Counted from the stretch's first letter, positions 9,591-19,551 are shown. The stretch is 64,000 nucleotides of DNA from Listeria immobilis (GCF_014322765.1 NZ_JAASTZ010000003.1:1-64000); one strand, 5' to 3'. The notes: generated by a model not told the origin, from the sequence alone. Translations and numbers: made by a program.

Positions 9591-9610
9591 CAACGAATGG
9601 CACAACCTTG

Positions 9611-9685
9611 AAAAAGAGGCTGCCTGTATTCCTTATCCCACTTGCGGAAGTTACCACAGCGAAGATAAGTAACACGGGCACCCTC
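9611..9685 (-). terminator. Long-stem terminator-like hairpin after acpP
   Basis: Arms 9616-9637 and 9664-9685 pair over 22 positions with three mismatches and one wobble. The loop is 26 nt and five T follow on the - strand. It starts 23 nt after the acpP stop. The stem is much longer than normal terminators and could also be an RNase III site. Confidence 0.7.
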
Positions 9686-9707
9686 ATTTATCCGGTCACA
9701 TAAAGTT

Positions 9708-9944
<237 letters not shown>

Positions 9945-9965
9945 TCACTTCACCTCCCTCCAAGT

Positions 9966-9994
9966 ATTATATAGGATTATTTCTCCTACGTAAA
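9966..9994 (-). promoter_or_regulatory. Sigma-A promoter of acpP
   Basis: TTTACG (9989-9994), 17-bp spacer, perfect TATAAT (9966-9971). The spacer holds a small inverted repeat TAGGA/TCCTA. Confidence 0.8.
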
Positions 9995-10010
9995 CAAAAA
10001 TATTTAAAGT

Positions 10011-10035
10011 CATGCGAGCATAGTTTCTTCGCATG
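10011..10035 (-). terminator. Weak hairpin after fabG
   Basis: Seven-bp stem (10011-10017 with 10029-10035) and 11-nt loop. The downstream T run is broken, so termination is probably partial, which would let some fabG transcripts continue into acpP. Confidence 0.4.
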
Positions 10036-10047
10036 GTTTATCCCATT

Positions 10048-10791
10048 TTACATTACCATTCCGCCATCAACAGATAGTGTTTGTCCGGTAATATACTTGG
10101 AGGCATCACTTGCTAAGAAAATAACCGCATTAGCAATGTCTTCTGTTGTTCCGTACTGACCAAGTGGAATTTGTGCTAGCATAGTTTCTTTCGTTTGTTC
10201 ATCTAATTTATCGGTCATTTCAGTGGTAATAAAGCCAGGTGCAATCGCATTGACATTAATGCCACGTGGAGCTAATTCCCGAGCAGTTGTTTTTGTTAAG
10301 CCAATTACGCCTGCTTTACTTGCTACATAATTTGCTTGCCCCGCGTTACCAATTAAACCTACTACTGATGCCATATTAATAATTTTACCTGCACGTTGTT
10401 TCATCATGGTTCGTGTTACTGCTTTAGTACATAGGAATGTTCCTTTTAGGTTGATATTAATCACATCATCCCATTCATCTTCTTTCATGCGCATTAATAA
10501 ATTATCACGAGTAACCCCCGCATTATTCACTAAAATGTCTACACGACCGAAGCGCTCAATAGCTTGTTTAAAAAATGCGTCTACATCTTCTGCAATTGCT
10601 ACATTTGCTTTCATCGCTTCTACTTCGACACCATGCTCAGCAACTAATTTAGCAGTTTCTTCTGCAGCTTCTGGGCTACCGTTATAATTGAAGAAAATAT
10701 TAGCTCCTTCTTTGGCAAGGTTGATAGCGATATCGCGACCGATTCCACGCGAACCACCTGTTACTACAGCTACTTTTCCTTGTAATGTCAT
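10048..10791 (-). CDS. fabG: 3-oxoacyl-[ACP] reductase FabG
   Basis: 247 residues from ATG 10791, 8 nt after an AAAGGAG site; a TTG directly upstream (10794) is less likely. SDR fold with GGSRGIGR (about 12-19), NNAG (about 87), catalytic Ser near 140 and YVASK (Tyr near 153, Lys +4). Reduces beta-ketoacyl-ACP with NADPH. The C terminus has the usual SVDGGMVM. Start lies 3 nt past the fabD stop, so the two are probably translationally coupled. Part of fapR-plsX-fabD-fabG. Confidence 0.97.
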   Translation of the reverse strand: MTLQGKVAVVTGGSRGIGRDIAINLAKEGANIFFNYNGSPEAAEETAKLVAEHGVEVEAMKANVAIAEDVDAFFKQAIERFGRVDILVNNAGVTRDNLLMRMKEDEWDDVININLKGTFLCTKAVTRTMMKQRAGKIINMASVVGLIGNAGQANYVASKAGVIGLTKTTARELAPRGINVNAIAPGFITTEMTDKLDEQTKETMLAQIPLGQYGTTEDIANAVIFLASDASKYITGQTLSVDGGMVM

Positions 10792-10794
10792 CAA

Positions 10795-11736
10795 TCATTC
10801 TCCTTTCAAAGTTGCGGCAACACTTTTCACTGATTCCACATCACCTGCGGACAGCACTGTTACATCACGATTAATTTTTTTGATTAAACCTGCTAATACT
10901 TTTCCAGAACCAATCTCTACAAAAGTATCTACACCATTTTTAATTAATTCTTCCACAATGTCTTCCCATAATACTGGAGAATAGATTTGTTTAATTAGTT
11001 TTTCGCTAATTTCAGCTTTATTGATTGTTTGTTTGGCGTCCACATTGTTCACAACTGGTATCTTTCCATCAGCAATGGCTACTTCAGTTAAAACTTCACG
11101 GAAATTTTCTGCAGCTGGTTCCATTAAGCTTGAATGGAAAGGACCACTAACGGCAAGTGGTAACACGCGTTTCGCACCATTTTCTTTTGCTTTTTCGCCA
11201 GCTTTTTCAACGCCTTCTGTTGTTCCCGAAATAACAATTTGTCCTGGACAGTTTAGATTTGCTAATTGAACCGCATCACCTGCCGCAGTTATTTCATCCG
11301 TGATTACTTTTAATGTTTCACGGTCAACACCAAGAACGGCTGCCATTGCTCCTTTGCCATTTGGTACTGCTGCTTCCATTAATTCTCCGCGTTTACGAAC
11401 GAGGTAAATAGCATCACTTGCCTCTAAAAATCCACCAGCAACTAGCGCACTATACTCCCCAAGGCTATGTCCAGCAACAAAATCAGCTTTCACACCATAT
11501 GTTTCAAGCGCACGTAGAATCGCTACACTTGTGGAAACCAAGGCTGGTTGTGCATTTTCAGATTTCGTTAATAATTCGATTGGTCCTTCTGCGATAACAT
11601 TGGTAATTGAAAAGCCAAGTCTTGCATCTGCATCATCATAAACTTTTTTTGCTTCGGGATACGCTGCTGCTACATCTTGCCCCATACCAATTTTTTGTGC
11701 TCCTTGACCGGGAAATACGAATGCGATTTTAGTCAT
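10795..11736 (-). CDS. fabD: Malonyl-CoA:ACP transacylase FabD
   Basis: 313 residues. [10 protein letters not shown] at the N terminus, nucleophile elbow [14 protein letters not shown] (Ser near 92), second catalytic region GPFHSSLM (His near 200). Loads malonyl groups onto ACP. It overlaps the end of plsX by 8 nt, consistent with coupled translation. Confidence 0.98.
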   Translation of the reverse strand: MTKIAFVFPGQGAQKIGMGQDVAAAYPEAKKVYDDADARLGFSITNVIAEGPIELLTKSENAQPALVSTSVAILRALETYGVKADFVAGHSLGEYSALVAGGFLEASDAIYLVRKRGELMEAAVPNGKGAMAAVLGVDRETLKVITDEITAAGDAVQLANLNCPGQIVISGTTEGVEKAGEKAKENGAKRVLPLAVSGPFHSSLMEPAAENFREVLTEVAIADGKIPVVNNVDAKQTINKAEISEKLIKQIYSPVLWEDIVEELIKNGVDTFVEIGSGKVLAGLIKKINRDVTVLSAGDVESVKSVAATLKGE

Positions 11737-12742
11737 TTGCTTCTTGTCCTCCTAAATTTCCTTTATCTACTTCTGCTTTAATTGTTTCAACGACTTGTTT
11801 TTCTACCATTTCTCTTACTTGCCGAATGGTTGTAAAAATACCATTTGCATTAGATGAACCGTGTGCTTTTACTACAGGTGCCTGCACTCCAAACAGACAA
11901 GCGCCACCATACTCGCTGTAGTCCATTTTTGCTTTTAGTTCCATTAAATCTTTTTTTAGAAAACTTGCTGCTACTTTATTTTTAAAGCCATTTAGCAAGC
12001 TCATTTTTAACATGCTTAGGAAAGCCGCGCCTGTTCCTTCAATGGATTTAAGTACCATATTACCAGTGAAGCCATCTGTTACGACTACATCTGCTACGTC
12101 CATTAATAAGTCACGTGCTTCGATATTGCCAATAAATTCATATGCTTGTTGATTTTTCATAAGCTCAAATGATTTTTTTGTTAAGTCGTTTCCTTTTGTT
12201 TCTTCTGTTCCGATATTCAAAAGTGCCACACGTGGGCGATCAATTTTACGAACTTTTTCTGCATAAACAGAACCCATTAAGCCAAATTGCAGTAAATGTT
12301 CTGGTTTTGCTTCTGCATTGGCGCCTAAATCTAACATTACAAATCCTTTTCCAGTAACTGTAGGTAAAGTTGGCGCAAGTGCTGGGCGATCAATTCCTTT
12401 AATTCGTCCAATAACGAATAATCCGGTTGACATTAGCGCACCTGTATTACCAGCAGAGATACATGCATCTGCTTCTCCGTCTTTAACGGCTTGTGCTGCT
12501 AAAACCATGGATGCTTTTTTCTTCCGTTTTACAGCGCGAACTGGTTCATCATCACTTTCAATTTTTTCATCGGTATGTATAATTTTTATACGTGTTTTAT
12601 CTGTTAAATATTCATTTATTTTAATTTCGTCTCCAAAAAGAAGAATTTCGATATCTTTATATTGGGCAATAGCTTTCATAACGCCTAAAACAATTTCTTT
12701 TGGTGCATGATCTCCACCCATCGCATCTACAGCAATTTTCAT
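11729..12742 (-). CDS. plsX: Phosphate acyltransferase PlsX
   Basis: 337 residues, usual length. N-terminal [14 protein letters not shown] motif and the internal [15 protein letters not shown] region typical of PlsX. Makes acyl-phosphate from acyl-ACP, the first step of the PlsX/PlsY route to phosphatidic acid. Second gene of the FapR operon, 19 nt after fapR. Confidence 0.98.
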   Translation of the reverse strand: MKIAVDAMGGDHAPKEIVLGVMKAIAQYKDIEILLFGDEIKINEYLTDKTRIKIIHTDEKIESDDEPVRAVKRKKKASMVLAAQAVKDGEADACISAGNTGALMSTGLFVIGRIKGIDRPALAPTLPTVTGKGFVMLDLGANAEAKPEHLLQFGLMGSVYAEKVRKIDRPRVALLNIGTEETKGNDLTKKSFELMKNQQAYEFIGNIEARDLLMDVADVVVTDGFTGNMVLKSIEGTGAAFLSMLKMSLLNGFKNKVAASFLKKDLMELKAKMDYSEYGGACLFGVQAPVVKAHGSSNANGIFTTIRQVREMVEKQVVETIKAEVDKGNLGGQEAND

Positions 12743-12761
12743 AATACGTCAGTCCTTTTTT

Positions 12762-13331
12762 TCATTTTTGCGTTGCATGATACATTTCAAATTTACCTTT
12801 TAGAACAATCTCATCTCCAACATAACTGGTTACATCCACTATAGTAATCGGTCTGTTATCTGTTGCGAGACGTACTTTTGCTTTTGCAATGATGCGTTCA
12901 CCTTCATTTACAGAGCGAACAAAACGAACGGTGGCTTGTGTTGTTAAAGCAAGATCATTTGGGATGACTGCAGTTGCCAAGGAATTAGCTTGGGCAAATA
13001 AGTGATGGCCCCGAGCAATCTTATTTCGTTTAAAAACATGCTCACTTCGCACATCAAAAATAGAAATAGCACTCTTGCTAAGTTGAATATCAATAATTTC
13101 ACCAATCACTTCATCGATAGGAAGACTTTTAACAGCATCGGCATAATTGACACTTGCAACATGTTTAATTCGTTCCCTAAGTTCTGGAATCGAAAGCGCA
13201 ACTCGGTCTAGTCGAATGGTTTGCACACTGACTCCAAACTTTTCGGCAAGTTGCTCATCGGTAATAAACGGATTCTCCTCAATTGCAACTTGAAGTTTTA
13301 GTTGTCTATCCTTTTTAGAATATTTTTTCAT
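12762..13331 (-). CDS. fapR: FapR, malonyl-CoA-responsive repressor of lipid synthesis
   Basis: 189 residues. N-terminal DeoR-like helix-turn-helix (about 16-50, [20 protein letters not shown]) and a C-terminal hot-dog domain (about 75-189) that in FapR binds malonyl-CoA or malonyl-ACP, releasing DNA. It heads the plsX-fabD-fabG operon, and a matching operator lies 33 nt before its start, so it should repress itself. Confidence 0.97.
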   Translation of the reverse strand: MKKYSKKDRQLKLQVAIEENPFITDEQLAEKFGVSVQTIRLDRVALSIPELRERIKHVASVNYADAVKSLPIDEVIGEIIDIQLSKSAISIFDVRSEHVFKRNKIARGHHLFAQANSLATAVIPNDLALTTQATVRFVRSVNEGERIIAKAKVRLATDNRPITIVDVTSYVGDEIVLKGKFEMYHATQK

Positions 13332-13363
13332 GCATGTTCCTCATCTCTTTTTTGTGAAAGGTA

Positions 13364-13380
13364 TTAATACCAGCTACTAA
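13364..13380 (-). promoter_or_regulatory. FapR operator overlapping the fapR promoter
   Basis: The - strand reads TTAGTAGCTGGTATTAA, an imperfect palindrome close to the known FapR site (TTAGTACCTxxTACTAA type). It includes the extended -10 TGGTATTAA; a weak -35 (TTTAAC) lies 17 bp upstream. A bound repressor would block RNA polymerase directly. Confidence 0.8.
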
Positions 13381-13389
13381 ACACTGGTT

Positions 13390-13432
13390 AAAAAAAGGAA
13401 GCTACCTCTGCCGGATAACCTTCAGAACTTCC
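13390..13432 (-). terminator. Terminator between recG and fapR
   Basis: GGAAG/CTTCC and TCTG/CAGA segments pair with an internal bulge (13397-13410 with 13423-13432), followed by seven T on the - strand. It separates the recG unit from the FapR operon. Confidence 0.75.
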
Positions 13433-13510
13433 GTGTTATTTTATTGGTACTTTAATATGTTATTAAAAATCAAGCGAAGTTGCAAGCTTTTTAAAAGATA
13501 TTACTTCCGT

Positions 13511-15559
13511 TTAATCTAATTTTTGCTCTGTAAAGACGCCTTCTTCTTCCAGTAGGGTCACTAATTTTTCGTAATGGTTATTTTCCAGCATATTTTCTTC
13601 AAAAATCATATGAACTGCGTCTTGGCGAGCAATTTCGAGTACACGATAATCGTGAACCATATCCGCTACTTTAAACTCGGGAACACCACTTTGTTTTCTA
13701 CCGAAGAAATCTCCTGGGCCGCGAAGTTCTAAATCACGTTCACTGACAACAAAACCATCATTCGTTTCTGACATAATCATCATTCGTTCTTTACCAACTT
13801 CTGTTTTTGGATCTGCGATGAGGATACAGTATGATTGATCTGCGCCTCGACCTACTCTACCGCGAAGTTGATGTAACTGCGCTAGCCCAAAACGATCCGC
13901 ATCATAGATAACCATCATTGTCGCATTGGGCACATTGACACCCACTTCCACAACGGTAGTTGAAACTAAACAGTCGATTTTTTTATCATTGAAATCACGC
14001 ATAATTTGTTCTTTGTCTGCCGGAAGTAATTTCCCGTGCATTAAACCTGGTCGATATTTCGTTCCCCACTTATTTTGGAGAATATTAAAAACATCAATCG
14101 CATTTTGCACATCAAGCTTTTCAGATTCTTCAATTAGTGGACAGATGATATAGACTTGATGACCTTTATCAATTTCTTTTTCCATAAAACCGATAACGCG
14201 CTCTAACATTTGATGTTTGACCCAATAGGTTTCGATTTCTTTTCGCCCTGCTGGAAGCTCATCAATAATTGATACATCCATTTCTCCAAAAGCTGTAATT
14301 GCAAGTGTTCTCGGTATTGGAGTTGCAGTCATAAATAGCACATCTGGATATTCCCCTTTTTCCCGCAGAATACGACGCTGCGCTACACCAAATCGATGCT
14401 GTTCATCAGTAATAACTAATCCTAGTCGATGATAAATAACTTCATCTTGAATTAGGGCATGGGTGCCAATTAAAACATCTACTGAACCATTTTCAAGCAT
14501 TGCAAGTAACTCTTTACGTCGTTTTCCTTTGACACTACTTGTAAGTAAGCCTACTGTTACATCAAATGGTTGTAAGAGTTCTACTAAAGAATTGGCATGC
14601 TGTTCTGCTAAAATTTCAGTTGGCACCATTAAGGCACTTTGAAAACCACTTTTTGCTGCAGCATACATGGCAATTGATGCAACAACGGTTTTACCCGAAC
14701 CAACATCTCCTTGAAGCAAACGGTTCATATGAAAATGGGATAACATGTCTCCGCAGATTTCATTGACAACTCGTTTTTGTGCTTGGGTCAGGGCAAAAGG
14801 CAGTGAATCAATGTAATGACGCAAATCTTCTACATCATAGTTAATCGAAATTCCACCTGATTTTTCACGTTCTATTTTCCGGAAAAATTGCATCTTTAAT
14901 TGAAATAGCAAGAATTCCTCGTAAACCATTCGGCGCCGAGCTTGTTTTAGTTCGTCATTATTTTTTGGAAAGTGTAATACACGAACTGCTTCTAGTCGGT
15001 CCATTAATTGATACTTTTCTAGCAGATTGGCTGGGATAACTTCTTCAACCGAGCTGCTATAAGTATCAAATGCCGCACGGGTGTATTTTTGCATTGTTTT
15101 GTTTCGCAGTGTCCCTTTTAGCCTATATATTCCTTCTAACTCTTCTTCTTTTTCAGCGACACCCATTTTCACTTTGCTTGCGGTGATTTGCGCCCTGCTT
15201 TTATCCCATTTGCCTGAAATTGTGACTGTTTCGCCAACGTTAATTTTATTTTTTAAATAGGGCTGATTAAAAAAATCAATTTTAATAACTTGCCCTTCAG
15301 TAGACACACGAAAAGAAAGTTTGGATTTTTTTCGACCGTAGAATGCGACTGTAGCTTCTGTTAGCACTTCTCCTTGAATAGTAATCCGTTCTTCGTGGGC
15401 TACAAGTGATAAATCCCGCAACCGGTAGTCCTCATAGCGATAAGGAAAATTCCATAACAAATCATGAACTGTTGATAAACCTAATTCTTTTAATGTTTTA
15501 GCTGTTTCTTCGCCAATACCTTTGATTTCAGTTGTTGGAATTCTTTTAAGTTCACTCAC
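13511..15559 (-). CDS. recG: ATP-dependent DNA helicase RecG
   Basis: 682 residues from the GTG at 15559. N-terminal wedge/OB domain (about 60-150), helicase motif I GDVGSGKTVV (near 290), DEQHRFG motif II, and C-terminal motifs IV-VI with QLRGRVGRG. Regresses stalled forks and processes Holliday junctions. The longer frame from 15604 lies inside sdaAA. The GTG start gives the family length and overlaps the sdaAA stop by 8 nt; the ribosome site there is weak, suggesting coupling to sdaAA translation. Confidence 0.93.
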   Translation of the reverse strand: MSELKRIPTTEIKGIGEETAKTLKELGLSTVHDLLWNFPYRYEDYRLRDLSLVAHEERITIQGEVLTEATVAFYGRKKSKLSFRVSTEGQVIKIDFFNQPYLKNKINVGETVTISGKWDKSRAQITASKVKMGVAEKEEELEGIYRLKGTLRNKTMQKYTRAAFDTYSSSVEEVIPANLLEKYQLMDRLEAVRVLHFPKNNDELKQARRRMVYEEFLLFQLKMQFFRKIEREKSGGISINYDVEDLRHYIDSLPFALTQAQKRVVNEICGDMLSHFHMNRLLQGDVGSGKTVVASIAMYAAAKSGFQSALMVPTEILAEQHANSLVELLQPFDVTVGLLTSSVKGKRRKELLAMLENGSVDVLIGTHALIQDEVIYHRLGLVITDEQHRFGVAQRRILREKGEYPDVLFMTATPIPRTLAITAFGEMDVSIIDELPAGRKEIETYWVKHQMLERVIGFMEKEIDKGHQVYIICPLIEESEKLDVQNAIDVFNILQNKWGTKYRPGLMHGKLLPADKEQIMRDFNDKKIDCLVSTTVVEVGVNVPNATMMVIYDADRFGLAQLHQLRGRVGRGADQSYCILIADPKTEVGKERMMIMSETNDGFVVSERDLELRGPGDFFGRKQSGVPEFKVADMVHDYRVLEIARQDAVHMIFEENMLENNHYEKLVTLLEEEGVFTEQKLD

Positions 15560-16442
15560 TCGTATCTTCTGGCGACAAACCAAATATTTTCCGCTGAATC
15601 GCACGTCCAGTCGGTGTAGCCGCCAATCCTCCTTCTGCTGTTTCTCTTAATGATTTTGGCATTTGTAGGCCTACACGGTGCATTGCTTCAATGACTTCAT
15701 CACAGGGAATGCGACTTTTTATTCCTGCTAATGCCATATCTGCAGAAATTATCGCTTGCGAAGATCCAAGTGCATTTCGTTTCACGCAGGGTACTTCGAC
15801 AAGTCCTGCTACCGGATCACATACGAGTCCAAGCATATTTTTCATGGTCATTGCCATAGCATGAGCTGATTCTTCTGGAGTGCCTCCTGCAGCTGCTACA
15901 ATTGCGGCAGATGCCATTGCACTTGCTGAGCCTATTTCTGCCTGACAACCACCTGCTGCCCCACTAATAAAAGCATTATTCGCAACAACATAGCCGAAAG
16001 CGCCAGCCGTAAATAAAAAATTAACCATATCTTGTCGTGTCATTTGTAGTCTATCTTTTAAAGAAAATAGCACACCGGGTACGACTCCAGCGCTTCCTGC
16101 AGTAGGTGTCGCACAAATTACTCCCATTGAAGCATTTACTTCATTGGTTGCAATAGCTTTAGCAACAGAATCTAGTAAAACTTCCCCAGATAAGAAGTTA
16201 CCTTTTTTGATATAATCCTGCATTAAAACTGCATCTCCACCAGTTAGGCCAGTAGTTGAAGTTACACCCGCTTCTCCTTCATTGATTGCCTCTTCCATAA
16301 TATCTAAATTTCGTTCCATTGCAGCAATAATTTCCTCCTGCGGCAAACCCGAAATATTCATTTCACGTTTAATCATTATTTCAGCAATAGTTAGATTCTC
16401 GCGTTCAGCAATATCTACTAGTTCTGCAACTGTTCTAAACAT
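15552..16442 (-). CDS. sdaAA: L-serine dehydratase, alpha (iron-sulfur) subunit
   Basis: 296 residues if started at the ATG at 16442 (MFRTVAELVDI), which matches the family N terminus. Conserved segments TGLTGGDAV, ICATPTAGSAG, GGCQAEIGS, LVCDPVAG and VPCVKRN carry the cysteines expected to hold the 4Fe-4S cluster. With SdaAB it converts serine to pyruvate and ammonia. An upstream in-frame extension to 16547 runs through a 15-bp hairpin and is unlikely to be coding. The ribosome site before 16442 is weak, so the exact start is uncertain (ATG 16472 is an alternative). Confidence 0.9.
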   Translation of the reverse strand: MFRTVAELVDIAERENLTIAEIMIKREMNISGLPQEEIIAAMERNLDIMEEAINEGEAGVTSTTGLTGGDAVLMQDYIKKGNFLSGEVLLDSVAKAIATNEVNASMGVICATPTAGSAGVVPGVLFSLKDRLQMTRQDMVNFLFTAGAFGYVVANNAFISGAAGGCQAEIGSASAMASAAIVAAAGGTPEESAHAMAMTMKNMLGLVCDPVAGLVEVPCVKRNALGSSQAIISADMALAGIKSRIPCDEVIEAMHRVGLQMPKSLRETAEGGLAATPTGRAIQRKIFGLSPEDTSE

Positions 16443-16496
16443 AGTCTCTACACACTCACTTTCTTTACCCATTACCAACATACCTGATTTACAACT

Positions 16497-16541
16497 CAAA
16501 ATAAAGCCAAATGCACGTTTTTGTCGACGTACATTTGGCTT
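16497..16541 (-). other. Hairpin in the sdaAB-sdaAA gap (partial terminator or processing site)
   Basis: Arms 16504-16518 and 16527-16541 pair over 15 bp with one G-U, around an 8-nt loop. On the - strand it is followed by TTATTTT, a broken T run. It lies after the sdaAB stop and before the preferred sdaAA start. Confidence 0.8.
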
Positions 16542-16591
16542 ACACAAATCTGGTGAAAGCCACCGATTTACTTTGGATACGATTAAGCGTA

Positions 16592-17254
16592 TTAAATCAT
16601 GACACTTGCTACTTGGTAAATCCCAGGTAATTCAGCAATTTTTGTAATTAAATCTTGCTCCACTTGCTGATCTACCTCGATTACCATTAAAGCTTCGTCG
16701 CCTTTGATTTTACGTGATACTTTCATCTGCCCAATATTAATTTTATGATCTGCAATGACAGAAGATACTGCAGCAATTGCCCCAAATTTGTCTTGATGTA
16801 AAATTAGGATAGCCGGAGAAGTTCCAGTAAATTCTAGTTCAAATTCATTTAAGCGGATAATTTCTACTTTCCCTCCACCAATTGATGCTCCAATTAAAGT
16901 CATTTGTTGCATACCATGTTTTAGGACTAATTTGACTGTGTTTGGATGAGGGGGCTCTTCCACTTCTTCAATAAACTGAATGCGCATTCCCCATTCTTCT
17001 GCAATTTCAGGTGATTCTTTCATTCGCGGATCATCTGGTTCAAAACCAAGTAGACCTCCAATAAGTGCCACATCTGTTCCGTGACCTTTATATGTTTTGG
17101 CAAAAGAACCATATAAATGAATATCTACTTGGGATGGTTGTTCATTAAAAACAGCTCGTGCAATGGCGCCAATCCTGCTAGCTCCAGCAGTATGAGAACT
17201 TGACGGACCAATCATCACTGGACCAATAATATCAAACACGCTATTAAATTTCAC
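16592..17254 (-). CDS. sdaAB: L-serine dehydratase, beta subunit
   Basis: 220 residues from the GTG at 17254. N-terminal SVFDIIGPVMIGPSSSHTAG substrate-binding segment and a C-terminal ACT domain (about 150-220). The ATG at 17263 is closer to the AAAGG ribosome site than normal, whereas the GTG is 9 nt from it and gives an N terminus (MKFNSVFDIIG) like the B. subtilis protein. Functions with SdaAA. Confidence 0.93.
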   Translation of the reverse strand: MKFNSVFDIIGPVMIGPSSSHTAGASRIGAIARAVFNEQPSQVDIHLYGSFAKTYKGHGTDVALIGGLLGFEPDDPRMKESPEIAEEWGMRIQFIEEVEEPPHPNTVKLVLKHGMQQMTLIGASIGGGKVEIIRLNEFELEFTGTSPAILILHQDKFGAIAAVSSVIADHKINIGQMKVSRKIKGDEALMVIEVDQQVEQDLITKIAELPGIYQVASVMI

Positions 17255-17294
17255 TAAAATCATCCTTTCTGCTATTCATCTAACGCACTTGGAA

Positions 17295-18953
17295 CTATTC
17301 TACTGCGAAGATATATGGATAAACTGGTTGATTTCCCTCATGGATTTCTATTTCTAAATCGGGATATGCTGCTGTTATTTTGTCAGCTAGTTTCTCTGTA
17401 GCAGCTAAATCAGTATCTTCACCAAAGATAATAGTTACAATCTCACTGTCGTCATCTAGCAATTTCTCTAATGTTTTGTATGCTGCTTCATCTAATGTTT
17501 CACAGCTCACTTTTATTTTACCTTCAACCATACCAATAAAGCTGTCTTTTTTAATTTCGATACCTTCGACTGTTGTATCACGTACTGCGGTTGTTACTTG
17601 ACCGCTAGCAACTTCTTCTATTGCAGCTTTCATTGCATTAGCGTTGGTCGTAAAATCTTGCTCCGGTTGGAATGTCAGTACTGCAGTTAACCCTTGCGGA
17701 ATCGTTTTAGTTGGAATGATTTGTACGATGCTTTCACCTAAAAGCTGCGATGCTTGTTCAGCTGCCATTTGGATGTTTTTATTATTTGGAAGTACAAAAA
17801 CTTGCTCAGCATTTGCTAATTCAATTGCTTTAACAATGTCTTCTGTACTAGGATTCATTGTTTGACCACCAGAAAGGACAACGGAAACTCCCATGCTTTC
17901 AAAAAGCTTTTTCATTCCTTCGCCAGCTGAAACCGTTACAATACCATAAGGCGCTTTTTCTTTTGTGACTTCTTTTTCATCACTAATAATTTCGCTATGT
18001 TGTTCACGCATATTTTCTACTTTCATTTTGAGCAGGCTGCCGTATTGTTGACCATAGTTCAATACTTCTCCTGGATGTTCAACGTGGACATGAACTTTCA
18101 CAACTTCATCATCAGCGGCAACTAGTAATGAATCTCCTAGTTCACTTAAATCTTGACGAAATTGTTCTTCATCAAAAGGTTTTAATCCTGGTTTATTTTC
18201 ATTAATTTTTACAATGATTTCTGTACAATAACCAAAATGAATATCTTCCGTAGACATAAAATCTTGTACGTGACGGTGATGTTCAGCGTTGATTAATTCT
18301 CCCATTGATGCCATATAATCTGGTGCTTCAGCCATTTTGCCAGTTAAAACACCATAAAATCCTTCATAAATAATGATTAGACCTTGGCCTCCACTATCAA
18401 CTACGCCAACTTCTTTTAAAACAGGCAGTAAGTCAGGTGTTTTTGCTAAGGCTACTTTTCCTTGTTTTAAAATGGCTTCCATTACTAATTCGATGTCTTG
18501 ATGTTCACTAGCAGCTTGTACTCCAGCTTTAGCGGCTTCACGAGCAACTGTTAGAATTGTTCCTTCTACTGGTTTCATAACTGCTTTATAGGCTGTTTCA
18601 ACCCCTCTTACAAAGGCTGCTGCGAATTCTTCTGCATTGAGCGTTTCTTTATTTTCAATTGCTTTTGAAAAGCCTCGGAAAAGTTGCGATAAAATAACTC
18701 CAGAATTCCCTCTTGCACCCATTAACAATCCTTTTGCCAGATTAGCACCAACTGCACTTATTGTTTCTTTGTCATTTTTTGCGACTTCTTCTGCACCGCT
18801 TGTCATGGATAAATTCATATTTGTTCCCGTGTCACCATCTGGAACCGGGAAAACGTTTAATGAATCTACAAAATCAGCATTTTTCGCTAAATTCTCTGCT
18901 CCAAGCGCTATCATTGCTGCAAATTTCTCTGAGTCTAACTGATATATACTCAC
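17295..18953 (-). CDS. fakA: Fatty acid kinase ATP-binding subunit FakA (YloV/DAK family)
   Basis: 552 residues. The N-terminal DhaL-like domain holds NVFPVPDGDTGTNM (near 28-42; Mg-ATP-binding aspartates) and MGARGNSGV. A middle domain and a C-terminal FakB-binding-type domain follow. In Firmicutes FakA phosphorylates fatty acids bound to FakB, giving acyl-phosphate, the same intermediate PlsX makes. No fakB is in this window. It lies 14 nt after the Asp23-family gene and precedes sdaAB without a terminator. Old databases call it a dihydroxyacetone kinase-like protein. Confidence 0.93.
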   Translation of the reverse strand: MSIYQLDSEKFAAMIALGAENLAKNADFVDSLNVFPVPDGDTGTNMNLSMTSGAEEVAKNDKETISAVGANLAKGLLMGARGNSGVILSQLFRGFSKAIENKETLNAEEFAAAFVRGVETAYKAVMKPVEGTILTVAREAAKAGVQAASEHQDIELVMEAILKQGKVALAKTPDLLPVLKEVGVVDSGGQGLIIIYEGFYGVLTGKMAEAPDYMASMGELINAEHHRHVQDFMSTEDIHFGYCTEIIVKINENKPGLKPFDEEQFRQDLSELGDSLLVAADDEVVKVHVHVEHPGEVLNYGQQYGSLLKMKVENMREQHSEIISDEKEVTKEKAPYGIVTVSAGEGMKKLFESMGVSVVLSGGQTMNPSTEDIVKAIELANAEQVFVLPNNKNIQMAAEQASQLLGESIVQIIPTKTIPQGLTAVLTFQPEQDFTTNANAMKAAIEEVASGQVTTAVRDTTVEGIEIKKDSFIGMVEGKIKVSCETLDEAAYKTLEKLLDDDSEIVTIIFGEDTDLAATEKLADKITAAYPDLEIEIHEGNQPVYPYIFAVE

Positions 18954-18967
18954 TTACATAATCCTCC

Positions 18968-19333
18968 TTATGATTCCTTGATTACTCGGACACCTTGAAC
19001 ATAAATATTCACTGATTCCACTGTAATACCGAGCGTTTTTTCTAATGTGTATTTCACGCGCTCTTGTACGTTATGAGCTACTTCAGAAATTTTAGTTCCA
19101 AAGCTAACAATGATATACATATCGATATGAATACCTGCTTCTTCTTGTCTTACAATAACACCTTTTGTATAGTTTTCTCTTCTAAGTATATCTGTTAAAC
19201 CATCACGAATCTGATGTCTGCTTGCCATTCCAACTATGCCAAAATTTTCTTCAGCAGCGCCGCCAGCTATCGTTGCAATTACATCACTAGTAATATCAAT
19301 TTTGCCAAGCTTTGTGTCGATTTCGATTGCCAT
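18968..19333 (-). CDS. yloU: Asp23/Gls24 family protein YloU
   Basis: 121 residues, one Asp23 domain (about 8-115) with conserved IATIAGGAAEENFGIVGMAS. Members are alkaline-shock or envelope-stress-linked proteins of unclear biochemistry. First gene of yloU-fakA-sdaAB-sdaAA-recG. GGGAGG ribosome site. Confidence 0.92.
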   Translation of the reverse strand: MAIEIDTKLGKIDITSDVIATIAGGAAEENFGIVGMASRHQIRDGLTDILRRENYTKGVIVRQEEAGIHIDMYIIVSFGTKISEVAHNVQERVKYTLEKTLGITVESVNIYVQGVRVIKES

Positions 19334-19368
19334 TCCTTATTCCTCCCTGCGGATTATATTTTCATTCA

Positions 19369-19397
19369 ATTATTTTTATTATTGTTTTGTTTGTCAA
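19369..19397 (-). promoter_or_regulatory. Sigma-A promoter of yloU-fakA-sda-recG
   Basis: TTGACA (19392-19397), 17-bp spacer, AATAAT (19369-19374), 36 bp before the yloU start. Confidence 0.75.
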
Positions 19398-19522
19398 TTA
19401 CGTATTCCTTACCTATTTTACTATAATCACAGCGCTTTGGAAAGCATATCACAAATTTGACTGGTGAAAGCTAACTTTATACTGTCAAGTAAAAATTCTT
19501 TGCACTATTTTCGCTTATCCTC

Positions 19523-19551
19523 TTGCAAAGTGTAGTTGTTTATGATAAATT
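19523..19551 (+). promoter_or_regulatory. Promoter of rpmB
   Basis: TTGCAA (19523-19528), 17-bp spacer, TAAATT (19546-19551) with a TGn extension. A second possibility is TTGTTT with TATATG shortly downstream. Confidence 0.5.

Noticed and set aside
16443-16547. N-terminal extension of sdaAA
   Set aside because: It is read through a 15-bp hairpin and does not match the family N terminus.
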